This document shows, piece by piece, positions 46,710 through 58,016 of a stretch of DNA of 64,000 bases. This DNA comes from Thereva unica. Lineage: Eukaryota; Arthropoda; Insecta; Diptera; Therevidae. The notes under the pieces are model-generated. The model had not been told where the DNA came from. It made no database searches and saw only the letters and a program-made list of their open reading frames with translations. Location of the stretch: contig OX465281.1 in NCBI GenBank assembly GCA_949987705.1, positions 4,814,001 to 4,878,000 on the forward strand. Direction: 5' to 3'. The position numbers and the translations under genes are program-made. Numbering within the stretch: position 1 is the stretch's first letter; the number at the start of each line of letters is the position of its first letter.

Positions 46710-46998
46710 TAACTCCTATACTAATTAACGTAGACCAACATAATTAGGTTCATATTTTAGATAAATGTGTATTATTTTATTTGATATTAAGAAAAGAATT
46801 CCGTTAAGAAGGTATTTAGTTAAAAGCGTGAGGAAAATCCTAATATTTTAGCATTTTGCTCATATTTTGAACCTAATATACATATCTTATAAACGAAATC
46901 ACTCAAGTTTTTGCTCTTTATGCTAAATAAAATAATACACATTTAACTAAAATATGAACCTAATAACGTTGGTCTACGATAATTAGTTTAGGAGTTAA
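46710..46998. mobile_element. Foldback MITE-like hairpin
   Basis: Two ~85-bp arms are inverted: AACTCCTATACTAATTAACG, GTAGACCAAC and TTAGGTTCATATTTTAG on the left match the reverse complement of the right. The loop is about 110 bp. No target duplication is clear. It sits inside the larger inverted-repeat structure. Confidence 0.7.
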
Positions 46999-47147
46999 CA
47001 TTTAGTTAGGGGACTTCATTAGAATTTTGCTCTGACGTCAATCAACCAATTTTTCTCAATTAAACTGAAAATATTAATGGAAAGGAGATGGGATTGAAAA
47101 TGTAGCATTTGGTAGATACCAAGAACCTATGGTCCAAATTTTGGGTT

Positions 47148-47608
47148 CTGCAAAATCACTTGGGTCATACCCAAAATGGCTACAAAATCAAAAGCCGCCA
47201 AAATGGAAACCTTGATTACATATGAGATGGGCACCCGAATTTGGGCTATTGGTGGTCTATCTCACCATTACACCAAATCCCATCCTCTGCAATATCACTT
47301 TGTTCAACTGGACCAAACCGACATTTTCAAAAATTCCCAAAATTCAAACCTAACCTCCAAACGAGATGGCAATCGGAATATGAGGTGGGAGCAACCCAAT
47401 TTACCTATATACCAAGTCCCATCCTCTGCAATATCACTTTTTTCATGGTCAAAAAATCTACAAGTTCAAAAGGTCATAAAATAAAAACTTAAGTAGACTC
47501 GAATTGGCGATTAGTCTTAATCAGTTGTGCTTTAAGTAATCTAACATATATCAAAGGCCCATCCTCTGCAAAATCACTTTGCAAATCTGTCACTGGCTCT
47601 TGGACTAT
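47148..47608. repeat. Inverted-repeat arm (right)
   Basis: Reverse complement of 43971-44430, with only scattered differences. The outer limit is GTCACTGGCTCTTGGAC; outside it the flanks diverge. Confidence 0.85.
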
Positions 47609-47614
47609 TTTCTA

Positions 47615-48985
47615 AGAAATCACTCAAAAGTTAAACAAATAGGACCAATATCGAACCAGATGAGGAGTAATTAGACGGTCGGATGATTGTGTGCATGTAT
47701 TGCAACACAGATCATTGTCGCTGTCAACTTTGTCCTACTTTCGTTGATTTCTGCCAAGAATAGAACTCATCATTGTGTACTCACTAATAAAGGAACAATT
47801 GTTAACGTGGTTTGCCGATTACAGAGGGACCACAGCATAATCATCATAAGCAAATTAAGAAGTACCCCCATTCATCTGATGTACTTCAAGAGCAACCGAA
47901 AATCATCTATGAAAGATGATTAATTGTGTGCAGCAAACTCCGAGTAGTAGTACAATGGAGAAAGCACAATAAAACATGAAAATTCTTTCAAGCATACTCA
48001 CTCGAGCATCTCGTAACCTAATCTGACCATAAAAGCTACAACTAATAAAATAAACTTAAAATTTCCCTTGCATAACAGCACAACCGCTTTCACCTTTGTC
48101 TGTGTGCCCCTAACGAAACAATCAACGACAACAACAACAAAATTAAAACTAAATCCCAAATTAAAGTGCCTTAAGCACGACAATTATCTCCGCCTTGTAA
48201 AACCTTCACTCAACAACATTAACAGCACAAAACTAAAAGAAAAAAAAAACCATCAACAGAAACACCTGGATCCACCCCCACCCCCATCTGCTCGGTCTCC
48301 TACGCTACAGTGAAAAAAAAGCAGGACTTGAATGCATGCTTTATTTATTATGCTAACTAACAATAACGGTATTTTGCGCACTTGTACAACATTTCATCCG
48401 ACTATGAAATCGCATTACTCCTCTCTCACTTTACGTGCAAGGGAATTGCTGCACTTTCCCCACTTTTATTCTTCAGGATGAATGAGGAACTAAGTGGATG
48501 GAAACTGGAAACTGGAAACTTACATCCATTTCTATAATTTTTTTACATTTCCTGCATCCCTTTATCCGGGCCCCGCCGCCCACCACCCTTCTCCGATTGT
48601 CAGGAGACGATGCTCGAGTTTAGTGCATAAATTTATTAATACAAATGAGAAAAAGGAGACGTGTGTGTGTGCAAATTGTGCGCTTCTGGATGCATAAATG
48701 CAGCACCTTGACTCGCATTTAGGGCTGCACTTACTGCTTTACAGTTTTTTTTTGTATCTGGATTGGATTGAGAAACTGGAGTATGTCCTGAAAGGCTTAA
48801 GAGCTTCTTTCAACCTATTTTTGGAGGAAATCTGGGACATTTCGGTAAAATTTTGTGACTAAAAGGTCTACCGACATTTTGCTCCACATACTAACACTAG
48901 GGACCATCTACCGAAGAGTACTTGGTATGGCGTAATTCCCACCGCATTTCATATTTACTAAAGGACAAATAGTGTATGTTGTTTT
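47615..48985. other. Mostly unique DNA, no gene recognised
   Basis: No motif or transposon end seen. A short direct repeat GGAAACTGGAAACTGGAAAC lies at about 48499-48520. Confidence 0.4.
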
Positions 48986-48989
48986 GGCG

Positions 48990-49180
48990 AATGAGAAGTT
49001 CCACCCAATTATGACGATGATCCAACCCTTGCTCACCAAGTTCAAAAAAGAAGCTAGCGAAGACATAAACCTTTGAACTCAAAAACAACAAGGCGTCAGA
49101 TGGTATCACAGCGGACCTCTCTTAATATCGAAGACCTACATCAGCACTGGAAAATAGAAGCTCTTGAGACCCTAGTAGAT
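48990..49180 (+). mobile_element. Possible LINE RT N-terminal fragment
   Basis: ELKNNKASDGITADL near 49075 resembles the LKNNKAxGxDGIxAEL block before RT motif 1 in RTE-like LINEs. Frames break soon after. Weak call based on one block. Confidence 0.4.
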
Positions 49181-49184
49181 CCAT

Positions 49185-50285
49185 GCCATGAGTTGGATAG
49201 AAGCATTAAGTCCACATGGGATGAATCCATTCTATTTTTTATTCTTTTCCTCCTCGTCTAGGAACAATGCAAGTTATTCCACGATAAATTCCATGATGCA
49301 CTCGAGATCACTGTCCAAATTTCCAAACTGAAAAGTAATCATAGGTGCCATTGAACAGTGTCAGTGAAAAGTTCTTCACGGAAGCCACTGACACGGAAAG
49401 CATCGGTGCCGTGTCGTCTTGGATATGTGTGGATCGACCTTTTTTCTGTTGTGTAAGGTATTGGGTCCATAGGAACTCTCATTTGACCTATTATACTATA
49501 CCGCTATATCTGCTACCGCTATATCTGTTCCTCAGTCAATTTGCCTTCGGGATAGTTATCCAGGACCACTGCCATGGTGATCCCGGCAAACTTATCCTGG
49601 AATGAGGGTCCTTGAGACTCCCCTATTTTTCTATTTTAAGGTCCTTGCATCAGTTGGGTCCGACATGAGACTTTTCCCCTAGAACATGTATGATCTCAAG
49701 CTGCCAATTTTCTGCTAGGTCCAGAAATTTTTGTCAGTACAGCGACGGTTTGGGTCCGATCCTTGGAACCCCCGGTGCCGTCGTCACTGTGGTTCCTTTG
49801 GTTTGTTTGGAAGGAAATTTCCGATGTTGGACTCGGGTGTGCTCCGTGAAGCTTCCCAATTCTCACGGGGCCTTCCTTGCCTTGGCCCTCTTCCTCTTGG
49901 TAGCACCAGACTTTTTCGTGCTTGTCAGATAGGCCGCCAGCTGCCTAGGGCACTCTAACGAGGTTCCTCTCCAGCTCTGAGCGGATGCTTATTGCATCAG
50001 GCGTAAAACTTCCTTCTTCGTCTGATTTTTCTTGTAAATTTTGGTACATAAAAGTCCCTCTAGGCCTATACAACTGCGTGCGCACCGTGCCCAGAGGAGA
50101 TCATTTGGACAGTGCAGCAGTACTCACTGCCATGCAGCCCTCGACACGATGAACTTAGTCTTTTTTGGGTGTGCTCCTTACTACCGTCTTTAGTGTGTTA
50201 TCCAAGGGGCACCACGAGGAGGTGCCGTTTCGATTTTACCCCCCTCAACCGTTACTCTGTCAAAATAGTACCTGGAACTTCCTTG
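49185..50285. other. Unassigned, possibly retroelement ORF1-derived
   Basis: On the minus strand a lysine/arginine-rich stretch near 49.85-49.95 kb could come from a gag-like ORF1, but no zinc knuckle is visible. No firm call. Confidence 0.3.
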
Positions 50286-50289
50286 CCAA

Positions 50290-50660
50290 GGAAGGATGCA
50301 AGATTGTCGAAGACATGCCTCATTTTGGATGACCTTAGATCATCATCAACCGATGAAAACATCGACGGCTGTGCTCGATAATCGCTGTATTAGCTTAAGA
50401 GAAATGGCAAGTGACCTTAATATCTCTCATGGCTGTTCATTCGACTTTGGTGGGTTTCTTGGGCAAAAGACTCGTAGACGATTTGCTTGCTCCAAAAGAG
50501 CTGAGCAAGAGTATCATGAGAGCAGGTCCCTTTAGACGTACTGTATTCCACCATTCGTAATCCAACATTCATGGAACGGATTATAACTGGTGACGAGAAT
50601 TGGATCTATGAGTACTACATTCCATGTTGTCTATTGCTGAGCCTAGTTCGAGGGTAAGAA
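50290..50660 (+). pseudogene. Mariner transposase N-terminal relic
   Basis: STDENIDGCA, DNRCISLREMASDLNISHG (the helix-turn-helix) and ITGDENWIYEY (box with the first catalytic aspartate) match mariner transposases in order. Frames change between blocks, and the C-terminal catalytic part is not recognisable after ~50660. Dead element. It differs from the transposase relic at 36 kb. Confidence 0.75.
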
Positions 50661-50664
50661 GTTT

Positions 50665-51460
50665 GAGGCTATGAGGGGTTAGGCAGATCTTGAGAAGATT
50701 GCGACGAACTCTGCCTTTGAAGTCGCGAATGTTCGCCGATGGTTCGTGACCATGGCACAACGTACATTAATATTCCTTCAGCAGCAGCAAACCCGATTTT
50801 TGAGGAGAAAGGTATAGGAAGGACAAGAAGCAAGTGCTGTTAAATGTTCCCAAGAAAATTTTGTGTTAGATTTGCTTTCTGTTAACTCCTCTCCCTTGAG
50901 GAAAAAGTAAGCGGAAGTAAATGTGGTAAAATTCTTCTTTATTAAACTCTTAAAGGACTAGAAGTTTTTCTAAGCGTAAAGAGTTCACTTCTAAACTTGA
51001 CATTAAATGATTTCTTGAGGGTGGTTGAATTTCTTATTTATTCGTACCCTTGGAGTTCTTCACTCAGATAACTCCTTAATGCTCTAGGGACGTCTTCTTT
51101 AAATTTTGTCGTGTTAATGCATTCCCTACTAAACCACCTGGTCCTGACTAATATGATATCGATAGCGGCAAAGTTTACGTTTTTGTTACGGAAACACAAG
51201 TCCTAGTCAACCGATTGAAAATATACGAGCTTGCGTAAGAATCTTTGCCCTGGAGTATTTTTGGCATGATGCTCCTCACCACGACAATTTTTTGGCGTTG
51301 ATAGTGGTAAGCTTTAATCGTACAGAGTCTTAGAAATAACATTCAGTAGTTAGATAGGAACGTCGACAGTACAAAGTAGTTTTGTCACTATGTTTTCTCA
51401 CGCTTTTCACGAAAGTCGTTGGAGATGACTTAGGAGGCTTAGTTGCTTGGATGATTGTGT
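50665..51460. other. No gene recognised
   Basis: Unassigned DNA; may include the decayed rest of the mariner element. Confidence 0.35.
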
Positions 51461-51464
51461 TGCT

Positions 51465-51600
51465 TGCTTTGGTAGGCTAGAGGGTAAGGCACTGCCTTTC
51501 CAGCGGTCTATGGTTCGATTCCGTGTTTGATCCCTGAAGTCAGTATTCTGCCGCGGAATTTTTGACGGACACTGATGGGATAATATCGCATGTATGCATT
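51465..51600 (+). repeat. tRNA-like SINE head
   Basis: A box-A-like TAGGCTAGAGGGTAAGGC (about 51474-51491) and a canonical box B GGTTCGATTCC (about 51511-51521) are at tRNA spacing. A non-tRNA tail follows. This is the best of the three tRNA-like heads in the window. Confidence 0.6.
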
Positions 51601-51604
51601 TTGG

Positions 51605-53700
51605 CAGTTCTTAAAATCTCTCTATTGGCTTTTCCTTATAAAGTTTGCTGTGCGACTTTGCACTCAATGATAGAACAACAGATAACTGAACGAAAACTTA
51701 CTTGCATAGTAGGAAACGTGTAGTCGTCCATCACGCCTAGGCCCGACCATACACTCCTTTGATGAAAGTAGGTACTGGGTCAGTTTGGGCTGGGAACGAA
51801 AATGTCATTGGAGCAATTTAGACCAAAATCATTTATTATTCAATTCGTCAGTCAATCCTAACCAAATCAACCTAGTATCAATAGAACCGTCGATAGAACA
51901 CATAGGCTTCTTGGCGCGCTAGTCTTCCAATAAAAATATATAGCGTTATTATTGCTGCATTCGTGCTTGTTTCAGCTGCCTTTTTTGCCAAAAAGGAATC
52001 CACTTACATTTTCATTTCGTGATTATCTAAAAAAATGTTGATTAAATCCCAATTCCCCAAAAAAATATACGAGTATATTTCATCTCCTTAACAACTACTA
52101 AAGTGCTCCTCCAGAAAAAAAAGGGAAAACGGTGGGGTGAGCATTTTCCCTCCAGAATGTTTTAATCTCCTGTCAACAATGCCATCCCGTTCTCCCCGGA
52201 AAAGCTCTTAATTTTGTTTTCTTTACATTTTCCGTATCGGGTAAAAATGACTATTAAGTGCGGATCGAAGGAAACTAAGGCGCCATAAAATTTAATCCTA
52301 CTTCAGAAGTTTACGTTCCTTAAAATATGCCAGCACATTGCCTCAAACAGTGATGATAGAAATAAATTCTCGGTTTGTGCACACCCATGCCGCCCTTAAA
52401 ATATAAGGTATTGAGGGTGCACAGTGTATAGTAAGTGGCAGCATATCCTTCTGAGGCAGCTCCTTTTTATTTTATTTTTTTTTGCCTGCCCCGGATCGAG
52501 GCCCCGGCAGCAGGAAAAAAATGGAGGAAGGAGCCGTTCCCAGATATGAAAATAGCGACGTGGATGGAAATAAAGGCCAAATGTTGCAGAAAACTATAAA
52601 AAGGAGCAGAGGAGGAAAAGAATGAGAACGAAAAAAGTGTTTCCCTTTGCCTTTTTAGTGTAAGATCAGGAGCAGGACCCATCTCTTAGCTGGATTTGGG
52701 TCCAGTACAAGGGATCCTTTGGTTTATCCTTATTTAAGGGTATGTAGCCAAAAGCACATTTGGTCGGGTCATAAATTTTTATCACAACATAAATCATAAA
52801 TGCGAATCCGATCTGTTTGTCTGTCATTTGTTAGCTCTACATTAAAATATTGTGACCGTCCTGGGGGGCGGGGGCGGCCGGACCGAGTCCTTGCGGGTGG
52901 TGGTGGCAAGAAAAGGAGCTTAAATAATCAAAAATTGCCCTGGCCCCCCGGTGGCGGGGGCGGGAAAGGTGCACGTAAAAATGCTTTAAGTGTAATTTAC
53001 TCAGAATGTAAATTGATGTAAATTTGTAAATTCCTTACTTATTTACGATTCGCTGCTGGCTTCGAGGAGAAGGTACAGAGCCACCTCGGGATGGGAATGC
53101 TTTTATTGCTGGTGGTTTATTTCTAGGTTTAAATTGAAAAATATTTTGAATATGATTTTAATGTTAAGTCGGCGGCTTTCATGCGACATTGCGGATATGG
53201 TATTGTGGGGCTTTAGAAGATTCAGAGACGATCTGGTTTTAACAACCAAATTTGGTTTATCTTAAGGGAAGCGCAACGGTCGTTAAAGGGTGGGTTTTTT
53301 TATTTTATTTTTGTCTTTTTTTTGTACTCGTTTTCGGTGTGTTTGGACAGAATAGATAATTGCAAGTAGATCAAATCGGATCATTCCATTGTTGGTATTC
53401 ATTGTCTAAACTAGTTGATCTCGGCGGTCAATTGATGTTTCCATTTCGAAATATCACACCCCCAAGAAATTTTTACGCAACGGAGCCATTGGAACTATGT
53501 GGTTCTGCTAAAAATAAACATCGTACACATCCATAACTTCAGGACAAATAAAGTCAGTCAACAGCAGTCAATAATGCCGTCCATTCACTGTAATGGTCGA
53601 GCCATCAGCATTTTCGTGTGATCCTTCCAAAATGAACAAACTATGACTTTCAGCTACACTCTCAGCTAGTGTAAGCTAAAATAGTCTTGGCCTTGCTGGT
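51605..53700. other. Mostly unique DNA, no gene recognised
   Basis: No coding motif. One GTAGGTACTGGG motif at 51767-51797, and GC-rich patches at 52860-52970. Confidence 0.4.
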
Positions 53701-53714
53701 TTGTCTTGTCTAGC

Positions 53715-54085
53715 TAAATGTACAATACCAAGACCAAGACTAAAACTTAGCTATGCTCGGAAGACCAAGACTAAGCGCAAGACCAATACTTGGCTATGCT
53801 CGGAAGACCAAAACCAAGACAAAAACCAACACCAAGACCTAGACTAGTCAAGACCAAGACCAAGTCCAACACCAAGACCGAGACCAATACCAACACCAAC
53901 AGCAACACCAAGACCGAGACCAAGCCCAACACCAAGACCAAGATCCAGACCAAGACTTAGACCAAGATCAACACCAACACCAAGGCCAACACCAAGGTCA
54001 AGATCAAGACTAATACCAAGACCACGACCGAGACCAAGACTAAGGCTGATACCAAGACCAACACCAACACCAAGCCCAAGACCCA
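53715..54085. repeat. Degenerate CCAAGA/CCAACA hexanucleotide array
   Basis: About 370 bp of 6-bp units (ACCAAGACCAAC variants), with larger echoes such as CTTGGCTATGCTCGGAAGAC at 53750-53810. The minus-strand Gly/Leu/Val frames here are products of the repeat, not genes. Confidence 0.85.
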
Positions 54086-54089
54086 AGAC

Positions 54090-54660
54090 TATATTGGTTT
54101 TCTCCTTTTTTGCGGTTGCTCGTCACTACTCTTACCTACAGATCCTGGGGCCATTCCACCTTGTTGCTTCTTCGCTTTTTGGTGGCCTTGACAGTAGCAA
54201 CAGCAGGATGAGGCGTTCGAATTTATTTACTATACTTATGCGAGAAGGCAGTACTAGCTTACGAACCGTTTCCGCCCTATTTTCACGATTTTTGTAGTGA
54301 ATTTTCAGTATTTAATGCCTTTTGAGAGCGTGTATCGATCTTTATCTGTAAAATGCCTAACTTTTGGCTGTCAACTTACATGTTTGGCTGTTTGGCTGTC
54401 ACTTACATATTATATTCTAATAGCCATATGCGGTCTCTTGTCTACCCTCACGGCCGCGACACTGGTTGGGCAGGAAGCTATTGAGTATATCGACTTTGGA
54501 CTTCCATCTTGCACCCTTATCTGGGTCGTATAAACTCTTGACCTGCGCTTCAAGAATATCAATGGGAATCATTCCTGCTATCACGCATGTTGCTTTGTCG
54601 GAAGTAGTACGGTATCCATAATATGCTTGAAAAGCACTTTACCGATACGCAGAGTTCTGC
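54090..54660. other. No gene recognised
   Basis: Short frames without motifs between two tandem arrays. Confidence 0.4.
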
Positions 54661-54665
54661 CCAAT

Positions 54666-54915
54666 GCTCACTCAAGGTTTCTAGGCTCACCTAAAGCTTC
54701 TAAGCTCACTCAAAGCTTCTAAGCTCACCTAAAGCTTCTAAGCTCACCTAAAGCTTCTAAGCTCACTCAAAGCTTCTAAGCTCACCTAAAGCTTCTAAGC
54801 TCACCTAAAGCTTCTAAGCTCACTCAAAGCTTCTAAGCTCACCTAAAGCTTCTAAGCTCACTTAAAGCTTCTAAGCTCACCTAAAGCTTCTAAGCTCACT
54901 CAAAGTTTCTAAGCT
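54666..54915. repeat. 19-bp tandem array with 57-bp higher order
   Basis: About 13 units of AAAGCTTCTAAGCTCAC plus a variable dinucleotide. The dinucleotide mostly cycles CT, CT, TC, which makes a 57-bp higher-order repeat. Terminal units are degenerate. Confidence 0.9.
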
Positions 54916-56008
54916 ACCCAGACTTCTAAGTTCAGCTAAGGTCACCATAGAAGGACAACAAATACCGAAGCACGCCAAAGAAGAATTTTCTACCAGTCAT
55001 ACCCAGCCTGGATGCGAAAGCCTCTTTTTACCTTTGACCTCAAATTACTTTATGACAGATGGCCTCCTATGATAGGTACTATTATCTCCATCTGCCTCTC
55101 AGCCAGGAAAGCAGGTATTTATGATAACCTCTAGGGATTCCTCAAAGATTCTCAAGTAACAGTACTTGTTAGTGAGGCCTTTTGTTCTTGTTCGTCACGA
55201 TTAGGCTTAAATTTACGAAATAGACTTGTCACGTACTACCAGTCCATCATGAGTTTGGTCACGTCATGGTGGACTGTTTAGAAGTAAGCTTAGTTCAATG
55301 GACTGTTTGGAGGTTATGACTGTTTTATGGTTGCGTTTCAGCTCTGTCTGCTAATCGATATTGACTCATTTGTGCCACTTAAGTTGGTGACGAAATGTTG
55401 ACGAATCGTTTGTATACTTGGTATGGATTTTTGAACAGGGCTCGATAGGTTTCCGTGTGCGGTCGATACGTTCGAAGACATAGTTTGAGTCGTCAAATGC
55501 TAGAGGCAAATGAACCTCATTTCGATTGGGTTATCGAGGAGGCGTTGCGTTTATGTTCGTCATATGCAAACGAAGACGAGACGAAAGTCGGAGTGTTCTA
55601 TTGGGTTTTCATATGTCGAGCCTCAGATTCTAACCGTAGTTGTGAATTGAAATTAGCTTTTTATTGCTAGTAGAATAGGGAACGGTAAGGCTTCACTCCA
55701 ATGAGTAGTATTCTCCCTTTCCAACAATGCAAGCTTGAGCTGTTTATGAAACAGTTGAACTATCGCATTTCAATGAGGATGATAGACGTTTCTTCTAATT
55801 GAGTGAATATTGGAAAATTTGACTCTAAGTGCGTACCTTTATCTGTCGACGGTGAAAATTTGTTTTAATACTATTGTTGCCGACTTGTTCCGAATTGGAT
55901 AAGATTTCGGCCATCTCGATCATGACTCTCGTCGCCTTCTCAAATTCAATATGTTTATATTTTATAGCACAGATAATTTTATCTAACATATTAACATCTT
56001 AATTACAG
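54916..56008. other. Probable intron upstream of the Ig exons
   Basis: It ends with a good acceptor (CATCTTAATTACAG) at 56008. The 71-codon frame at 55455 has no Ig features and no convincing splice sites. Confidence 0.5.
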
Positions 56009-56187
56009 GTGCTCCAACTGTATCCGCTAGAAACGCCACCCCCGTAGCATATCCCGGATCACCCCTACATTTAACTGTTGAATTTTGTGCCAATCCAGCT
56101 GCCTATGCTGCCCGGTGGCTGCACGGAGATCGTGTATATACACCTGGAAATCAATACGGAACAACCGTTCTGGCCTATGGAGTTACG
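56009..56187 (+). CDS. Ig-superfamily surface protein, penultimate exon
   Basis: This exon supplies the first half of a membrane-proximal Ig domain of a cell-surface adhesion-type protein. The 179-nt exon is bounded by an AG acceptor and ACG|GTAAGG donor; it starts with the last two bases of a split codon and ends in phase 0. Its 59 residues begin APTVSARNATPVAYPG, a typical strand A/A' with proline and glycine. VEFCAN gives the B-strand cysteine and AARWLHGD the C-strand tryptophan, then a C'-E region ending LAYGVT. One N-glycosylation site (NAT) is visible. Earlier exons lie outside what I can recognise. I do not recognise the ortholog. Confidence 0.85.
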
Positions 56188-56370
56188 GTAAGGCCTAAAA
56201 ACCCCAAAAAATACCAAAAACACCAAAATACACAAAAGAAAACACCAAAAGAACACCCAAAAACACAAAAAAAAACTCCCAAAAACGCCCAAAAACACCC
56301 AAAAAACTCCCAAAAACACCCATAAACAGCAAAAGAAGAAACCTTATTAAAAATTTTCAAAATCCCACAG
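56188..56370 (+). other. Intron with A/C-rich simple sequence
   Basis: A 183-bp GT-AG intron between the two Ig exons. About 140 bp consists of CCCAAAAACA-type repeats on the sense strand, with few G or T. It does not disturb the splice sites. Confidence 0.8.
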
Positions 56371-56691
56371 GACCTACCAACACCGTTCTGCAAGGAAGCC
56401 CGCTTAACCTATGTTAGCATGCACGAACGTGTACCGCGAACATTCTACTTCATAGTATCATCACCAGGCGGCGTTGCCGAAGCCATATTTAAGGTTAATT
56501 TCACACTTAGATATAGAACTATGTCAAATTCGAACTCGATCGACGATGAGGAGGAGGAGCTCAGCGAACCGGAAGAGATCCACTTTCCAGTATTTGGAAA
56601 CTCCTCACCCGACCGGTTTGGATCCCGACTATTTTCACTAAAATTACTTCTGCTATGTATTATATGTATTTTCATGGATGTCTTTCTGTAG
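56371..56691 (+). CDS. Ig-superfamily surface protein, last exon with GPI-like tail
   Basis: It encodes 106 residues and the stop. DLPTPFCKEARLTYVS and RTFYFIVSSPGGVAEAIFKV complete the Ig fold (E to G strands). The usual F-strand Y-x-C is Y-F-I here; the second cysteine lies earlier, in PFCKEA, so the disulfide is non-canonical. After VNFT, a glycosylation site, comes an acidic linker with IDDEEEELSEPEE and then NSSPDRFGS. The protein ends in a hydrophobic segment (LFSLKLLLLCIICIFMDVFL) that runs to the stop with no cytoplasmic tail. This fits a GPI-anchor signal with a cleavage site near NSS; a C-terminal transmembrane anchor is less likely. The frame is intact and is continuous with the previous exon. 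Confidence 0.85.
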   Translation, partial: DLPTPFCKEARLTYVSMHERVPRTFYFIVSSPGGVAEAIFKVNFTLRYRTMSNSNSIDDEEEELSEPEEIHFPVFGNSSPDRFGSRLFSLKLLLLCIICIFMDVFL

Positions 56692-57430
56692 GCATAGGGA
56701 AACTATTAAGGATAACCGAAAAAAAAGTTAAGTATAAATATAAAAAAAAATAAAATTATTTTCTTATGATTTTTGTTATTGTCTTGTAAATTTTTGCTTT
56801 CATCTTCAAGAAAAATAAAAAATAAATAAAAAAATAAACGAAAGATGAAAGATTGTATAAGTTTCTCGTTTTTAAAAAAAAGAAATAAAACACACACACA
56901 CAAAAATTATAAAAAAAAATTATATGAAAAAAAACCAAAAAAAAACACACACAAAATCCATGAAACAGGATTTTAAGAATGTTAACCCGGAGGGATAATA
57001 ATTTTTATATGGATTTATATTTATATATACATAATTATAATTAAAAATGAAAAAAAAAAAAATAGAATGTAACAAAAAAAAATATTTAGTCATTAAAATT
57101 CTAGTTTAAGGACTTGAACGCTTGAAAGGCTCAAAGTTAAAATTTGTTTTGTTACAAGAGAGGCTTTTTATGGTAACTTTTGATAAATATTATTATTATT
57201 ATTATTTTCTTGAAAAAGGATACACTTATGAAAGGATTTTTTATTGAAATTGTTTTTATTATTTTAAATGTTTAGAAATTGTGAAGGCATTTAAAACGTG
57301 AAGGCAAATATAAGGTGTGTGAATTTGTGAAATTTGCAAAATACTAAATAATTTGCAAAGAATTTTCGGTTGGTGCAGGATTTCTGATTATAGGAGAAAG
57401 AAATGATTTAAGTAAAAAAATAAATAATTC
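56692..57430 (+). other. Probable 3' UTR
   Basis: A/T-rich DNA after the stop, with AATAAA at 56749-56754 and several more at 56812-56840. A TAT/ATT microsatellite lies at 57188-57207. Which poly(A) site is used cannot be told from sequence. Confidence 0.5.
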
Positions 57431-58016
57431 AATTTTCAAAACTAAATCCTAACTAGTTCAGGCCTAGTTTTTGGCCGGAAGCAGGCACCGATTGCAGGCG
57501 CCTAACTATCACCGCAGAGGTCCGTGCCCGTGGTTCGATTCCATTTCGCGTCCTTCTTTATACGCTTCCCTTTTTACACAAAAAATGTCAGCCATCTGGT
57601 GTTCGGTCCCAGATATGTGTGCTGTGTCATGCTACTATTGGAGAGGAGTCATTGGAATAAAACCGCATATTGGCTGTGTTCTTTTCCTCTTCCCTTAACT
57701 AAACTACTAGATCACTCTATGAGTAAAAATTCACGAATAAACAGTGATGAGAGTGATGATGATTCAGATTGCTTCACACAAACGGTGTAGAACTTACTTT
57801 TCTTTTTAGCCACCAGTTCTTGTATAGTTAAATCAAAGATTATAGCGCTCTGTTTGTTCCATATATGATTCCCAAATAGAGTTCTCCTAATGTGGATAGT
57901 ATCGCCTACCTAAAAGAGATGTCTGCATCCGGTTAATCGGCCCAGAGGGATATGTGATAATGATATACGAGAATCTAAAGTAAATAGAAAGGTCAATGTC
58001 GTCTCTTTACATACCC
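57431..58016. other. No gene recognised
   Basis: A GC-richer patch at 57470-57560 contains a box-B-like GTGGTTCGATTCC and may be a decayed tRNA-like repeat. Frames lack motifs. Confidence 0.4.

Noticed and set aside
53771..54086. Glycine/leucine/valine-rich minus-strand frames
   Set aside because: They are translations of a 6-bp tandem repeat.
56071..56393. Phe/Gly/Val-rich minus frames over the Ig intron
   Set aside because: Products of the A/C-rich intron repeat, antisense to real exons.
57500..57560. Fourth tRNA-like head
   Set aside because: Box B is good, but box A and the anticodon arm are not convincing.
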